In this document: piece after piece, positions 26,349 to 35,131 of the stretch | Position numbering within the stretch: the stretch's first letter is position 1 | Layout: each line of letters begins with the position of its first letter | Assembly: GCA_025666215.1 (NCBI GenBank) | Contig: CP102593.1 | Coordinates: 1,873,001-1,937,000 of the forward strand | Source of the DNA: Xanthomonas campestris pv. phormiicola | GTDB lineage: Bacteria > Pseudomonadota > Gammaproteobacteria > Xanthomonadales > Xanthomonadaceae | Direction of reading: 5' to 3' | Length of the DNA: 64,000 bases | Program-made: the position numbers and the translations under genes | The notes under the pieces: model-generated | What the model saw: only the letters and a program-made list of their open reading frames with translations | Told to the model about the DNA's origin: nothing | Database searches by the model: none

Positions 26349-27685
26349 GCATGCTCTCCATCGGCCTGTCGGGCATCCAGGCCGCCCAGCTCGGCCTGAA
26401 CATGTCGGCGCGCAATACCGCCAACATGAAGACCGAGGGCTACTCGCGACAAGGCGTGTCGCTGGTGGCCGATTCACGCGGCGGCGTGGAGGTGGCCTCG
26501 CTCGTGCGCTACGGCGACGCCTACCGCAGCCGCCAGCTGTGGTCGGCGCTGTCCAGCGAGGGCGAGTACGCGGCGTCCGATCCCTACTTCCACGAGCTGG
26601 AATCGACGATGGGAAGCACCGGGGGCAGTGCCGGCGAGGGCGTGGACGCCTTTTTCGCCGCGCTCAACGAAGTCAGTACCGACCCGACCTCGGTGCCGCT
26701 GCGGCAACAGGTGATCACCGCCGCGCAGAGCATGGGCACGCGCTTCAATTCGCTGCGCGATGCGCTCAAGAATCAGCTGGACACCGTTGCTCAGCAGGCC
26801 GTGGCGATGTCCGAGCAGGTGGGCGCGCTTGCGGCCACCGTGGCCGACCTCAACACGCGCATCAGCGAGGCGGCCGCGACCAAGTCGGCGACCTCCGAAC
26901 TGATGGATCAGCGCGACCTGGCGCTCGGCGGCATCGCCAAACTGATCGATGTGCAGGTCGGGACGCAGCCCGATGGCACGCTCAGCGTCAGCCTGCGCAA
27001 CGGCGTGCCGCTGGTCCTCGGCGGCCGCAGCGCCAAGCTGCTGGCCAGCAGCGACGCCGGCGGCGCGTTGTCGCTCAATGTGTCCCTGGATGGCGCATCG
27101 TATCCGTTGGCCAGCGGCAGCATCGGCGGCCAGATCGGCGGGCTGGATGACTACGCCAAGGTGGTGGCGGAGAAGATGAACGATGCAAAGACGCTGATCA
27201 CCGAGCTGGCCAACCGGGTCAACGAGCGGCTCACTGCCGGCTTTGGCAGCAATGGCGCGCCTGGCCTGGCGATGTTCACGGTCGATGCCGACAGCGGCAG
27301 GGTCGCCGTCAACGCGGCGCTGACGCCCGCCGCGCTGGGTGCTTCCGCCGCCGCGGACACGCCGGGCAACAGTGACAACCTGGCCTCGGTCATCGCCCTG
27401 AGCAAGAACAAGCTGACCATGCCCGGGCTTGGCGAGGTATCCATCACCGATGCTTATACCCTGATGGTTGGCAAGCTGGGTTCGGAAAGCGCCGCCAACA
27501 AGGCCGCGCTGAGCACCGCGTCCATCCAGCGGCAGCAGGCGGAGGCGAACCTGAGCTCCGTCAGCGGGGTCAGCAGCGAGGAGGAGGTGGTGAGCGTCTC
27601 GGAGTTGCTGCAGTCCTACCAAGCCAACATGAAAGTGATCTCGGTTGCCAACGAGATCATCAAGGTCACCCTGGACGCCTTCTGA
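26345..27685 (+). CDS. flgK: flagellar hook-associated protein FlgK (HAP1)
   Basis: This is a 446-residue hook-filament junction protein, shorter than E. coli FlgK (547) through loss of part of the outer domain. The N-terminus MSMLSIGLSGIQAAQLGLNM with TEGYSRQGVSLVAD and the C-terminus SSEEEVVSVSELLQSYQANM are the axial helices. MDQRDLALGGIAKLIDV is also a FlgK feature. The start overlaps flgJ by four bases. Confidence 0.93.
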   Translation: MSMLSIGLSGIQAAQLGLNMSARNTANMKTEGYSRQGVSLVADSRGGVEVASLVRYGDAYRSRQLWSALSSEGEYAASDPYFHELESTMGSTGGSAGEGVDAFFAALNEVSTDPTSVPLRQQVITAAQSMGTRFNSLRDALKNQLDTVAQQAVAMSEQVGALAATVADLNTRISEAAATKSATSELMDQRDLALGGIAKLIDVQVGTQPDGTLSVSLRNGVPLVLGGRSAKLLASSDAGGALSLNVSLDGASYPLASGSIGGQIGGLDDYAKVVAEKMNDAKTLITELANRVNERLTAGFGSNGAPGLAMFTVDADSGRVAVNAALTPAALGASAAADTPGNSDNLASVIALSKNKLTMPGLGEVSITDAYTLMVGKLGSESAANKAALSTASIQRQQAEANLSSVSGVSSEEEVVSVSELLQSYQANMKVISVANEIIKVTLDAF

Positions 27686-27698
27686 GGAGCGGGTCGCG

Positions 27699-28610
27699 AT
27701 GCGTGTTGCCAATGGATTCTTCAGTGCCACGGTCAGGCTGAGCCTGGCCAACGACAACATCGCGCTGGCCAACAGCCTGGCGCAGACATCCAGCGAAAGG
27801 CGCGTGCTGCTGCCGTCGGACGATGCCGTGGCCAGCGTGCGCCTGCGTATGCTCGCGCGCGATTCGACGATGCTCGACCAGTACCGCGAGAACATCGGCC
27901 AGTTGCAGGTGCGCATGCGCCAGGACGAGCTCAGGCTGCGCGACATCGGCCAGGGCATCGCCTCGGCGCACGACGCCATGTTGTGGGCGCTGAACGGCTC
28001 CAACACCAGCGCCGACCTGCTGTCGATGGCCACTCCGCTGCGCGCGACCATGGATCAGATGCTGGCCTCGGCAAACAGCACCGACTCGGCGGGGAACTAC
28101 ATGTTCTCCGGCACCCTGACCACGACCGCGCCGATCGCGTACAACCCCAGCGCGGCGCCCGGATCGCGCTACAGCTATGCCGGCAACAGCGAGACCCAGC
28201 AGGTGGTGATCGGCAACGACCTGACCCACTCGGCCAACTCCAACGTGCAGGACCTGGCCGAGGTACTCAACAAGATGGACGTGGCGGTGCAGGCGCTGCA
28301 GATCCCAGGCGCCCGCATCAACGATCCGGCCGTGCGCGCGCAGATCAGTGCTGCCGAGGCCGCGCTGAACCAGGCGGTGGACACCAACGCCGGCGTCGTC
28401 AGCCGCATCGGCAGCGTGCTCAAGATGCTCGGTGAACTCGACAACCGGCACGCGGCGATGCAGGTCAGCAACCAGGAAGCCTCCAGGCAGGCTGACGGCT
28501 TCGACATGGCCGAAGTCTACGACCAGATGACGCAACAGAAGGTCGCCATCGAGGCGACCTACAAGGTCTACGGCAAGATCATGCAGTTGAACCCGTTCGA
28601 CTTGCTGTGA
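27699..28610 (+). CDS. flgL: flagellar hook-associated protein FlgL (HAP3)
   Basis: This 303-residue junction protein sits between FlgK and the filament. The flagellin-like N-terminus includes LPSDDAVASVRLRMLARDSTM, and the C-terminal helix ends MAEVYDQMTQQKVAIEATYKV. TDSAGNYMFSGT is a common FlgL segment. The start at 27699, 13 bases after flgK, gives the expected length; a longer frame would overlap flgK. Confidence 0.92.
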   Translation: MRVANGFFSATVRLSLANDNIALANSLAQTSSERRVLLPSDDAVASVRLRMLARDSTMLDQYRENIGQLQVRMRQDELRLRDIGQGIASAHDAMLWALNGSNTSADLLSMATPLRATMDQMLASANSTDSAGNYMFSGTLTTTAPIAYNPSAAPGSRYSYAGNSETQQVVIGNDLTHSANSNVQDLAEVLNKMDVAVQALQIPGARINDPAVRAQISAAEAALNQAVDTNAGVVSRIGSVLKMLGELDNRHAAMQVSNQEASRQADGFDMAEVYDQMTQQKVAIEATYKVYGKIMQLNPFDLL

Positions 28611-28617
28611 GTGGGCG

Positions 28618-29649
28618 ATGAGCGTGCGCCTGTTGCCGCTGGGCATCGAGCGTCAGGGCCTGCCGACCTCCACCACGGTGACGGCGGCGTCGGCAGCGGG
28701 CGACCGGCCGGCGGTGTCGTGGACGCAGGTGGCCGATGCCGACGCCGAACGCGGTTGGGACAGCGCGTTCGCCTCGTACCAGTCGCAGCTCAACCAGCAG
28801 GTGACCGGCGCGCAACGCGCGCTGGCCTACCTGGAGCAATTGCGGCTGCGCTTGCGCGAGCTGGCGCGGCGCTTGCGCATCGATACCTCGGTCGGCGAGC
28901 AGGCATCCGCGCTGGTCAGCGAGAGCCTGGCGCTGGTGCGTGGACAATGGGAACAGCGCGAGGTCGCCAGCGGCGGCACGCTGGATGCCGACCTGGTGTA
29001 CTGCCCGGCCGGCGACGCACGGCAACGCTTCCGCATCCATGGCCTGGACAGCGCGGCGCTGAGATTGCCGGATGCGGAGCGGCTGGTGTTCTATCCGCGC
29101 GGCCTGGGACGCGCCTCGCGCACCCTGTCGCTGGTGGCAGGCGAGGCCGTCGAGCGGCGCTGGCAGCGGCTGCAGGACGCGCTGGCCCCGGCTGGTATCC
29201 GTGTGCAGCTGGACGCGGGCGAGCCGATCCTGTCGATCGCCGAGAGGGCCTGGCCGGCATTGCGCGACAGCCTGCTGATCCACGGCGAGGGTTGGCGGTT
29301 TCCTGGCGGCTGGCCGGTGCAGGCGCGGGTACAGGCCCTGCCCGGGGCGATCGTGCCGCATGCGTGGCAGGTCGACACCCGGCCCGATCGGCAGCAGGCG
29401 TTCCGCCAGGCCGGCGCGGCGCTGATCCTGCTCGAGCAGACCCGGCTGCAGGTGTCGAGCCTGCTCGCCGACAGTGCGCGCACCCTCCACGCTGACGCCG
29501 GCTTTCCCGCCGTGGAGGCGATGCACCGGCTGCTGGGTGGGTTCGTCACCGTGCTTGAGCGCAACAGCGGCTTTCTGCGCCTGGCCACCGCAGGCGCCTG
29601 CATGCGCGGCATGAACCGGCGCAAGGTAGGGCAGGTGCTGGGCGAATGA
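28618..29649 (+). CDS. uncharacterised protein at the end of the flg operon (LafW position)
   Basis: I do not recognise this 343-residue protein. It has no signal peptide or membrane helix. The middle (about residues 55-110) is a Leu/Arg/Gln-rich helical segment (ALAYLEQLRLRLRELARRLR) likely to form a coiled coil. The rest mixes beta-type segments with HGLDSAALRLPDAERLVFYP and GEGWRFPGGWPVQARVQALPG. It starts seven bases after flgL and ends 14 bases before the convergent kinase gene. In lateral flagellar clusters the gene after flgL is lafW, a putative hook-associated protein. Position suggests a similar role, but homology is not shown. It could be an export chaperone or a junction component. 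Confidence 0.7.
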   Translation: MSVRLLPLGIERQGLPTSTTVTAASAAGDRPAVSWTQVADADAERGWDSAFASYQSQLNQQVTGAQRALAYLEQLRLRLRELARRLRIDTSVGEQASALVSESLALVRGQWEQREVASGGTLDADLVYCPAGDARQRFRIHGLDSAALRLPDAERLVFYPRGLGRASRTLSLVAGEAVERRWQRLQDALAPAGIRVQLDAGEPILSIAERAWPALRDSLLIHGEGWRFPGGWPVQARVQALPGAIVPHAWQVDTRPDRQQAFRQAGAALILLEQTRLQVSSLLADSARTLHADAGFPAVEAMHRLLGGFVTVLERNSGFLRLATAGACMRGMNRRKVGQVLGE

Positions 29650-29663
29650 GGCCGCGGCCGCAG

Positions 29664-30773
29664 TCACGCGCGTGGCAGCAGCAGCCGTAGCTCGGTGCCC
29701 TGGCCGGGCCGGCTGTCGATCACCACTTCGCCGCCGTGGTGTTCGACCACGCGCTTGACGAACGACAGTCCCAGGCCGACGCCCTGTTGCTGTCCGCGGT
29801 GCCTGGCGGACTGGAACATCGAATCGAACACCAGCGGCAGGTCGTCGGGGGCGATGCCTTCGCCCTGGTCGACCAATCGCAGCAGCAACCGTCCGTCGTG
29901 GTGCAGCAGCAGATGGGTCTGCACGGTGGTCCCCGACGGCGAGTACTTGATCGCGTTGTCGAGGATGTTGACGATCGCACGAATCAGCGTGGCCACGTTG
30001 CCGCGCACGCGGGTGTCGGTCAGGGTGCATTGCGGCTCGGCCAGCTGGATCGACTTCTGGTTGGCATTGAGCCACATGTAGTCGATCGCCTCGATCACGA
30101 TGTCCTCCAGGCTGAACAGGGAAAACGAGGCCTGGCTGATCTGTTCGGCACGGCTCAACTGCAGGAAATCGCGCGAGATGCGCAGCGAGTATTCGGCCTG
30201 GCGGCGCAGTTCGCCCAGGAATTCCAGGTCCTTGCGCTGCGCACCGGAGGCGCTGGCATCGCCGAGTGCGGCGCCGCGTTGCTCGATCAGGGTCAGTATC
30301 GACACCAACGGGGCGCGCACATCGTGGGCGATGTGCTGCAGCGTGGCCTTGGCGTCGGCCACCCGTCCCTTTTCCAGGTCGATCAGGCACAACAGCCGCT
30401 GCAGCCTGTCGCTGAACAGGCTGTCCGGGCCCAGGAACGGCAGGCTCAGCAGCAGCCACAGGTGTCCGTCGATGCTGATCTGTTCGCTGCCGAACTGATT
30501 GTCGCAGCTGCGCGAGGCCAGCATGTTCAGTGCCACCGCGGGCAGCTGCGCGGCAGCCGCCCTGCTCGCTGGCTGTCCGGCGCGGCAGTTGTCCCACAGG
30601 ATCCGGCCCTTGGTGCTGGTCACCAGCATCGGGATCGGAATCTTGTCCAGCAACTGCAGTTGGCGCTTGTCCACGCGCAGGAAGCGCAGCATCCGCCAGC
30701 GGTAGACGGAATGCGCGCAATACCAGCCTATGCCACTCCCCAGCAGGAACAGCCCGATTCTGGTCGCTATCAC
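29664..30773 (-). CDS. sensor histidine kinase within the flagellar locus
   Basis: This 369-residue kinase has one short N-terminal hydrophobic segment (about 5-21), a PAS-like region (about 38-130; LLDKIPIPMLVTSTKGRILWDN), the phospho-acceptor box LQHIAHDVRAPLVSIL (His150) and an ATPase domain (NILDNAIKYSPSG, DQGEGIAPDDLPLVF, GVGLGLSFVKRVVEHHGG). There is no periplasmic sensor domain, so it probably senses a cytoplasmic or membrane-linked cue. It starts 12 bases after the response regulator gene, forming one unit. A kinase here is unusual: known lateral systems use LafK, an NtrC-type activator. Confidence 0.9.
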   Translation of the reverse strand: MIATRIGLFLLGSGIGWYCAHSVYRWRMLRFLRVDKRQLQLLDKIPIPMLVTSTKGRILWDNCRAGQPASRAAAAQLPAVALNMLASRSCDNQFGSEQISIDGHLWLLLSLPFLGPDSLFSDRLQRLLCLIDLEKGRVADAKATLQHIAHDVRAPLVSILTLIEQRGAALGDASASGAQRKDLEFLGELRRQAEYSLRISRDFLQLSRAEQISQASFSLFSLEDIVIEAIDYMWLNANQKSIQLAEPQCTLTDTRVRGNVATLIRAIVNILDNAIKYSPSGTTVQTHLLLHHDGRLLLRLVDQGEGIAPDDLPLVFDSMFQSARHRGQQQGVGLGLSFVKRVVEHHGGEVVIDSRPGQGTELRLLLPRA

Positions 30774-30785
30774 GTGTTTACCAGC

Positions 30786-31553
30786 TTATGACCATCGCAT
30801 CGTGCCCGGCGTGCAGGTCACCGGTTGCGACTCGCTGCCGACCCGGCGTCGCGCGTTGGGCAGCACTTCGAGCCGGTAGCCGTGGTTGTAGACGGTGGAG
30901 ACGACCATGCCGTTCTTGGCACGCAGTTCCAGGCTGTTGCGCAACTTGCTGATGTAGGTGGCCAGGGTGGCATCGTACTTGGAATCGACCTTGCCCCAGA
31001 TCGTCTGGATCAGTTCGTTCTTGCTGACGATGCGTCCCACGTTGCGGAACAGATGCAGGGCCAGGGTGAATTCGCGCGCCGGCAGGTGCACCACCCGCGA
31101 GACGCCGTTGTTGCACAGCTTCACGCTACGGGCGCTGACATTGAGCGTGTAGTTGCCGCTCACCACCCATTCGCCGCGCAGGCTTTCCGGGTAGTACTTG
31201 CGCTCCTGCGCGCGCACCCGGGCGATCAGTTCGCGCTCTCCGGTCGGCTTGACCAGATAGTCGTCCGCGCCATTTTCCAGCCCGTGCACGATGCTGTCCT
31301 CGCCTTCGTGGTTGGACAGCATGATCACCGGCAGCTTACAGGCGTGCTGCTCGCGCACCCAGCGCAGGACCTCGATGCCGTTGCGGCCTGGGACTTCCCA
31401 GTCCAGCAGCAGCATATCGACCCGTTCCATCTCCAATAGCTTGACGAAGCTGTTGCCGTCATGTCTGACGACGTTGGGATAGCCGGCCTTGTCCAGCCAG
31501 TTGGCCAGGGCCAGGGCCTGGCTGACCGTGTCCTCAAGGATAGCGACGCGCAT
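30786..31553 (-). CDS. OmpR-type response regulator within the flagellar locus
   Basis: This is a 255-residue regulator. The receiver domain has acidic residues Glu7-Asp8, the phosphorylation site LLLDWEVPG (Asp51), and ADDYLVKPTGERELIARV. An OmpR-type winged helix follows (about 140-235; LHLFRNVGRIVSKNELIQTIWG, YISKLRNSLE, VYNHGYRLEVLP). A good GGAG site precedes the start. A perfect 7-bp inverted repeat lies 44-68 bases upstream and may be its own operator. It probably controls flagellar genes in this locus (inference from position). Confidence 0.9.
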   Translation of the reverse strand: MRVAILEDTVSQALALANWLDKAGYPNVVRHDGNSFVKLLEMERVDMLLLDWEVPGRNGIEVLRWVREQHACKLPVIMLSNHEGEDSIVHGLENGADDYLVKPTGERELIARVRAQERKYYPESLRGEWVVSGNYTLNVSARSVKLCNNGVSRVVHLPAREFTLALHLFRNVGRIVSKNELIQTIWGKVDSKYDATLATYISKLRNSLELRAKNGMVVSTVYNHGYRLEVLPNARRRVGSESQPVTCTPGTMRWS

Positions 31554-31596
31554 GTGGTACTCCGTTAGAGAACTGATGGGGAGGGATTAGTCGTTC

Positions 31597-31621
31597 GTAG
31601 ACACTTTTCGCAAATGTCTAC
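31597..31621 (-). promoter_or_regulatory. inverted repeat upstream of the response regulator gene
   Basis: GTAGACA and TGTCTAC form a perfect 7-bp inverted repeat with an 11-base spacer, 44-68 bases before the regulator start. Dimeric OmpR-type regulators often bind repeats near their own promoter. The surrounding 351-base gap (31554-31904) is clearly richer in A and T than the neighbouring genes. Short frames there do not look coding, and I see no other feature in it. Confidence 0.4.
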
Positions 31622-31904
31622 GCCAGGCCTCAATTGGGCTCACTTACTAGCGATCGTCAAACCACCAGGTTTCTTTAGTTCTAAACCATCATTCTGTGAT
31701 GCGCACACGAGGCATTGGCCGGAAACCCAATGCACACCACATTCGATGAGTGATATGCGGCACGACGCCTTTTCGTGGCATCAGCGGTACGTACGACGGT
31801 GTATGGAATTGCATGCGGCGTCTGTAGTGCGGCCTTGGCGTGCATGTTGACGCATGGCATTGCGTGGGCTCGTCCATGGCGCGCGGCGAACGTCCTGCGC
31901 CTGC

Positions 31905-33998
31905 TCAGCCCAGCGTGCCGATCAGGCTGACCTCGCGTCCGTCTGGAATCTCGTTGTACGACAGCACCCACAGGCCCGGCGCGAACAGGCGTGCGTAGCG
32001 CGCAAGGATCGGGCGCAGCCGCGGCACCACCAGCAGCACTGGCGGCAGGCCTTGCTGCTTCATCTGCTCGCGCGTAGCCGGCATGTTCAGCTGCAACTGG
32101 GTCAGCACGTTCGGGTCGATCGGATAGTTGTCCAACGGCAGTCGCGTGCCGGCGCTCTCGGCATTGCCCAGTGCACCCAGCAGCAGGCCCTCAAGTTCGT
32201 TGCCCAGCCCGAATCCCTGGATCTGGCGCTTGTGCCCGACGATCTCGGTGACGATCTGCCGCCGTAACGCGCAGCGCACCTCGGCGGCCAGCAGGATCGG
32301 GTCCTTGGTGGATTCGGCAGCCTCGACCAGGGCCGAGGCGATGGCCTGGATATCCTTCAGCGATACGCCTTCGATCAGCAACGACACGAACACGCGACGC
32401 AGCTGCCCGGGCGTCAGCGCCTTGCCCAGTGCTTCGCCCAGCGCTGGCGCGAGTGCTGCCAGGCGTTCCTGCATCGCGCCAACCGCTTCGTAGGTGAACA
32501 GTTCCTGCAGGTTGTCGCGCACCACCTTGGACAAGTGAGTGGCGATCACCGTGGCCGTATCCACCACCTGGTAGCCCAGGCCAAGCGCGCGTGCCTTGTG
32601 CTCCGGATCGATCCAGGTGACCTTCATCCCGTAGGCCGGATCGATGTCGGGCATGCCATCGAGTTCGCCGTACAGGTTGGAGGACGGGATCGCCATCAGC
32701 TTGCCGGCGTGCAGCTGCGCCTGCGCGATCACCGTGCCGCCGAGCAGGATGGCGTACTGTGCCGGCGACTGCGACAGGTCGCTGCGTGCCTGGATCGCCG
32801 GGACCAGGAAGCCCAGTCCCTCCGACAGGTTCTGGCGCATGCCGCGGATGCGCTTGCTCAATGGCGCGCCATGGGCCTGGTCGATCAACTCCACCAGCTT
32901 GTAGCCCAGTCCCACCGACAGCGTTTCCACATACGGGATCGCGCTCCAGTCCAGGGCCTTGGGCGGCGGAGCGAGCAGCGCCGCCTCGGCCTCGCGCACG
33001 TCGCCGTCTTGCCGTGCCTCGGGTTGCAGCCTGTGCAGGCGCCTGCCGATGAAGCCCAGCAGCCCGGCGAAGCCGAGGAACAACACGGCCGGCATGCCCG
33101 GCAGCAGGGCGAGCAGGAACAGCAGGCCGGCGGCGCCGTACAGCACCGGCGGGGAGGCAAGCAATTGCCGGCCGAGTTGCTGTTCGATCTCGCCGCTGGC
33201 GCTGATGCGGGTCACGATGATCGCCGACGCCGCCGACAGCAGCAAGGCCGGGATCTGCGCGACCAAGCCGTCGCCGATGGTCAGCAGGCCATACTGGCGG
33301 AACGCCTCGCCAGCGCTCATGTCGTTGACGGCCACGCCGATCAGCAGGCCGCCGACCATGTTGATCAGCAGCACCAGGATGCCGGCGATGGCGTCGCCGC
33401 GCACGAACTTGGAGGCACCGTCCATGGCGCCGTAGAAGTCCGCCTCGGAGGCGACCTCGGCGCGTCGCCGCTGCGCCTGCTCCTGCGAGATCAGGCCGGC
33501 GTTGAGATCGGCGTCGATCGCCATCTGCTTGCCGGGCAGCGCATCGAGGGTGAAGCGCGCGGAGACTTCGGAGATGCGCTCGGCACCCTTGGTCACCACC
33601 ATGAAATTGATGATCATCAGGATGACGAACACCACCAGGCCGACCACGAAATTGCCGCCGATCACCACGTGGCCGAACGATTCGATCACCCGGCCGGCGG
33701 CATCGGTGCCCTCGTGGCCGTGCAGCAGCACCGCGCGCGTGGAGGCCACGTTGAGGGTGAGCCGCATCAGCGTGGCGCCGAGGATCACCGTCGGCAGCGC
33801 GGAGAACTCCAGCGGCCGCTTCACCGACACGCCGACCAGGATCACCACGATCGCCAGGGCGATGTTGAACACGAACAGGGTGTCCAGCACCAGTGGCGGC
33901 AGCGGCAGGATCAACATCGCCAGCAATGCCAGCAGCACGAGCGGAACCGCCAGGCGCAGGCGCCGGAAGTGGGAGGCGAGGGTGGTCAGCGGATTCAT
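31905..33998 (-). CDS. flhA: flagellar export gate protein FlhA
   Basis: FlhA is the main membrane gate and ion channel of the flagellar export apparatus. The 697 residues have about eight membrane helices in the first half and a cytoplasmic substrate-docking domain in the second. The family signature is MRLTLNVASTRAVLLHG (about residues 78-94), and FVRGDAIAGI includes the essential Asp equivalent to E. coli Asp208. The ATG overlaps the flhB stop by four bases; it is the last gene of the - strand fliM-flhA run. Confidence 0.97.
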   Translation of the reverse strand: MNPLTTLASHFRRLRLAVPLVLLALLAMLILPLPPLVLDTLFVFNIALAIVVILVGVSVKRPLEFSALPTVILGATLMRLTLNVASTRAVLLHGHEGTDAAGRVIESFGHVVIGGNFVVGLVVFVILMIINFMVVTKGAERISEVSARFTLDALPGKQMAIDADLNAGLISQEQAQRRRAEVASEADFYGAMDGASKFVRGDAIAGILVLLINMVGGLLIGVAVNDMSAGEAFRQYGLLTIGDGLVAQIPALLLSAASAIIVTRISASGEIEQQLGRQLLASPPVLYGAAGLLFLLALLPGMPAVLFLGFAGLLGFIGRRLHRLQPEARQDGDVREAEAALLAPPPKALDWSAIPYVETLSVGLGYKLVELIDQAHGAPLSKRIRGMRQNLSEGLGFLVPAIQARSDLSQSPAQYAILLGGTVIAQAQLHAGKLMAIPSSNLYGELDGMPDIDPAYGMKVTWIDPEHKARALGLGYQVVDTATVIATHLSKVVRDNLQELFTYEAVGAMQERLAALAPALGEALGKALTPGQLRRVFVSLLIEGVSLKDIQAIASALVEAAESTKDPILLAAEVRCALRRQIVTEIVGHKRQIQGFGLGNELEGLLLGALGNAESAGTRLPLDNYPIDPNVLTQLQLNMPATREQMKQQGLPPVLLVVPRLRPILARYARLFAPGLWVLSYNEIPDGREVSLIGTLG

Positions 33999-35131
33999 GC
34001 CGGTTCGGTCTTGAGCAGTTCGGCGGGGATATCGAGGGCGGTGGGCAGCTGCGGCTGTGCGCGGCGATGGCCGGCACGGAACGCCTTGATCTGCAGCACG
34101 TAGATCAGCGCCTGGGCCACGGCGTCGTACAGCGCGGCCGGGATCTGCTGGTTGACCTGGCTGGTGTGGTACACGGCTCGCGCCAGCGGCGGCAGCGACA
34201 GCACTTCCACGCCGTGTTCCTCGGCAACGCGGCGGATGAACAGCGCCGCCTCGTCCACCCCCTTGGCCACCACGAACGGCGCCATCGCCTGGCGTTCGTT
34301 GTACTTGAGCGCCACCGCGTAGTGGCTGGGATTGACCACGACCACGTTGGCGCCAGGCACCGCCTTGCGGATGCCATTGCGCAGCATCAACCGGCGCAGC
34401 TGGCGGATGCGTTGTTTGACCTCGGGCCGGCCCTCGCTGGTCTTGTGCTCTTCCTTCACGTCGTGCCGGCTCATGCGCTGCTCGCGCAGGAACAGCAGCC
34501 GCTGCACCGGTGCGTCGACCAGCGCGAACAGTACGAACACCGCGCACAGCCACGCCACGCCGTCCAGCAGCAGCCGTGCACCGCCGCGCAGCGCGTCGGC
34601 GAGCGGTGCGCCCTGCAGGCGCATGTAGGCGGCCAGGTCGTGGCGCAACAGCCACGCCAGTACCGCGCCCAGCAGCAGCGACTTGAACACCAGCGTGGCG
34701 GTCTGCGCGTAGTGCTTGGGCGTCACCATGCGCTTGAGGTTCTCCAGCGGCTGCAGGCGCTGCATGCGCGGCAGCGCCATTTGCGGCGCCCACAGCCAGC
34801 CGCCGGGGAACAGCGAGGCCAGCGCAATGCAGGTAGGCAGCGCCAGCAACGGCAGCAACATCTTCACCGTCAGCAGCAGCATCGCCGGGAACAGCTGAGA
34901 GGCGGCATCGCCGATGCTGTCGAGGCCGCCGCCGGGCAGGGCCAGGATGAACAACTGGCGGAAATCGACCATCCAGCGCGGTAGCAGCCACACGACCAGC
35001 TTGAGGCTGACCAGCAGGCCGACCGCGGTGCCGATGTCGCGCGAGCGCGTGGCCTGGCCCTGTTCGCGCGCCTTGCGCAGCTTCTGCGGCGAGGCCTTCT
35101 CGGTCTTCTCGCCGGTCTGCGCCTGGCTCAT
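33995..35131 (-). CDS. flhB: flagellar export switch protein FlhB
   Basis: This 378-residue protein (E. coli 382) switches export specificity from rod and hook to filament. The N-terminus ends its basic stretch in KTEKASPQKLRKAREQGQ; four membrane helices and the cytoplasmic domain follow. The autocleavage site reads VVVVNPSHYAVAL (about residues 266-269), so the usual NPTH is NPSH here. The catalytic Asn and Pro are kept, so cleavage is plausible. A Pro/Gln-rich tail ends the protein. The gene overlaps fliR and flhA by four bases each. Confidence 0.96.
   Translation of the reverse strand: MSQAQTGEKTEKASPQKLRKAREQGQATRSRDIGTAVGLLVSLKLVVWLLPRWMVDFRQLFILALPGGGLDSIGDAASQLFPAMLLLTVKMLLPLLALPTCIALASLFPGGWLWAPQMALPRMQRLQPLENLKRMVTPKHYAQTATLVFKSLLLGAVLAWLLRHDLAAYMRLQGAPLADALRGGARLLLDGVAWLCAVFVLFALVDAPVQRLLFLREQRMSRHDVKEEHKTSEGRPEVKQRIRQLRRLMLRNGIRKAVPGANVVVVNPSHYAVALKYNERQAMAPFVVAKGVDEAALFIRRVAEEHGVEVLSLPPLARAVYHTSQVNQQIPAALYDAVAQALIYVLQIKAFRAGHRRAQPQLPTALDIPAELLKTEPA

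Noticed and set aside
31614..31850. A 78-codon + strand frame in the gap between the response regulator and flhA
   Set aside because: No ribosome site, no recognisable fold, and composition unlike genes here; the gap looks regulatory.
31884..31900. A GG-N10-GC pattern resembling a sigma-54 promoter on the + strand
   Set aside because: It matches only the two dinucleotides and points into the 3-prime end of flhA, with no + strand gene to serve.
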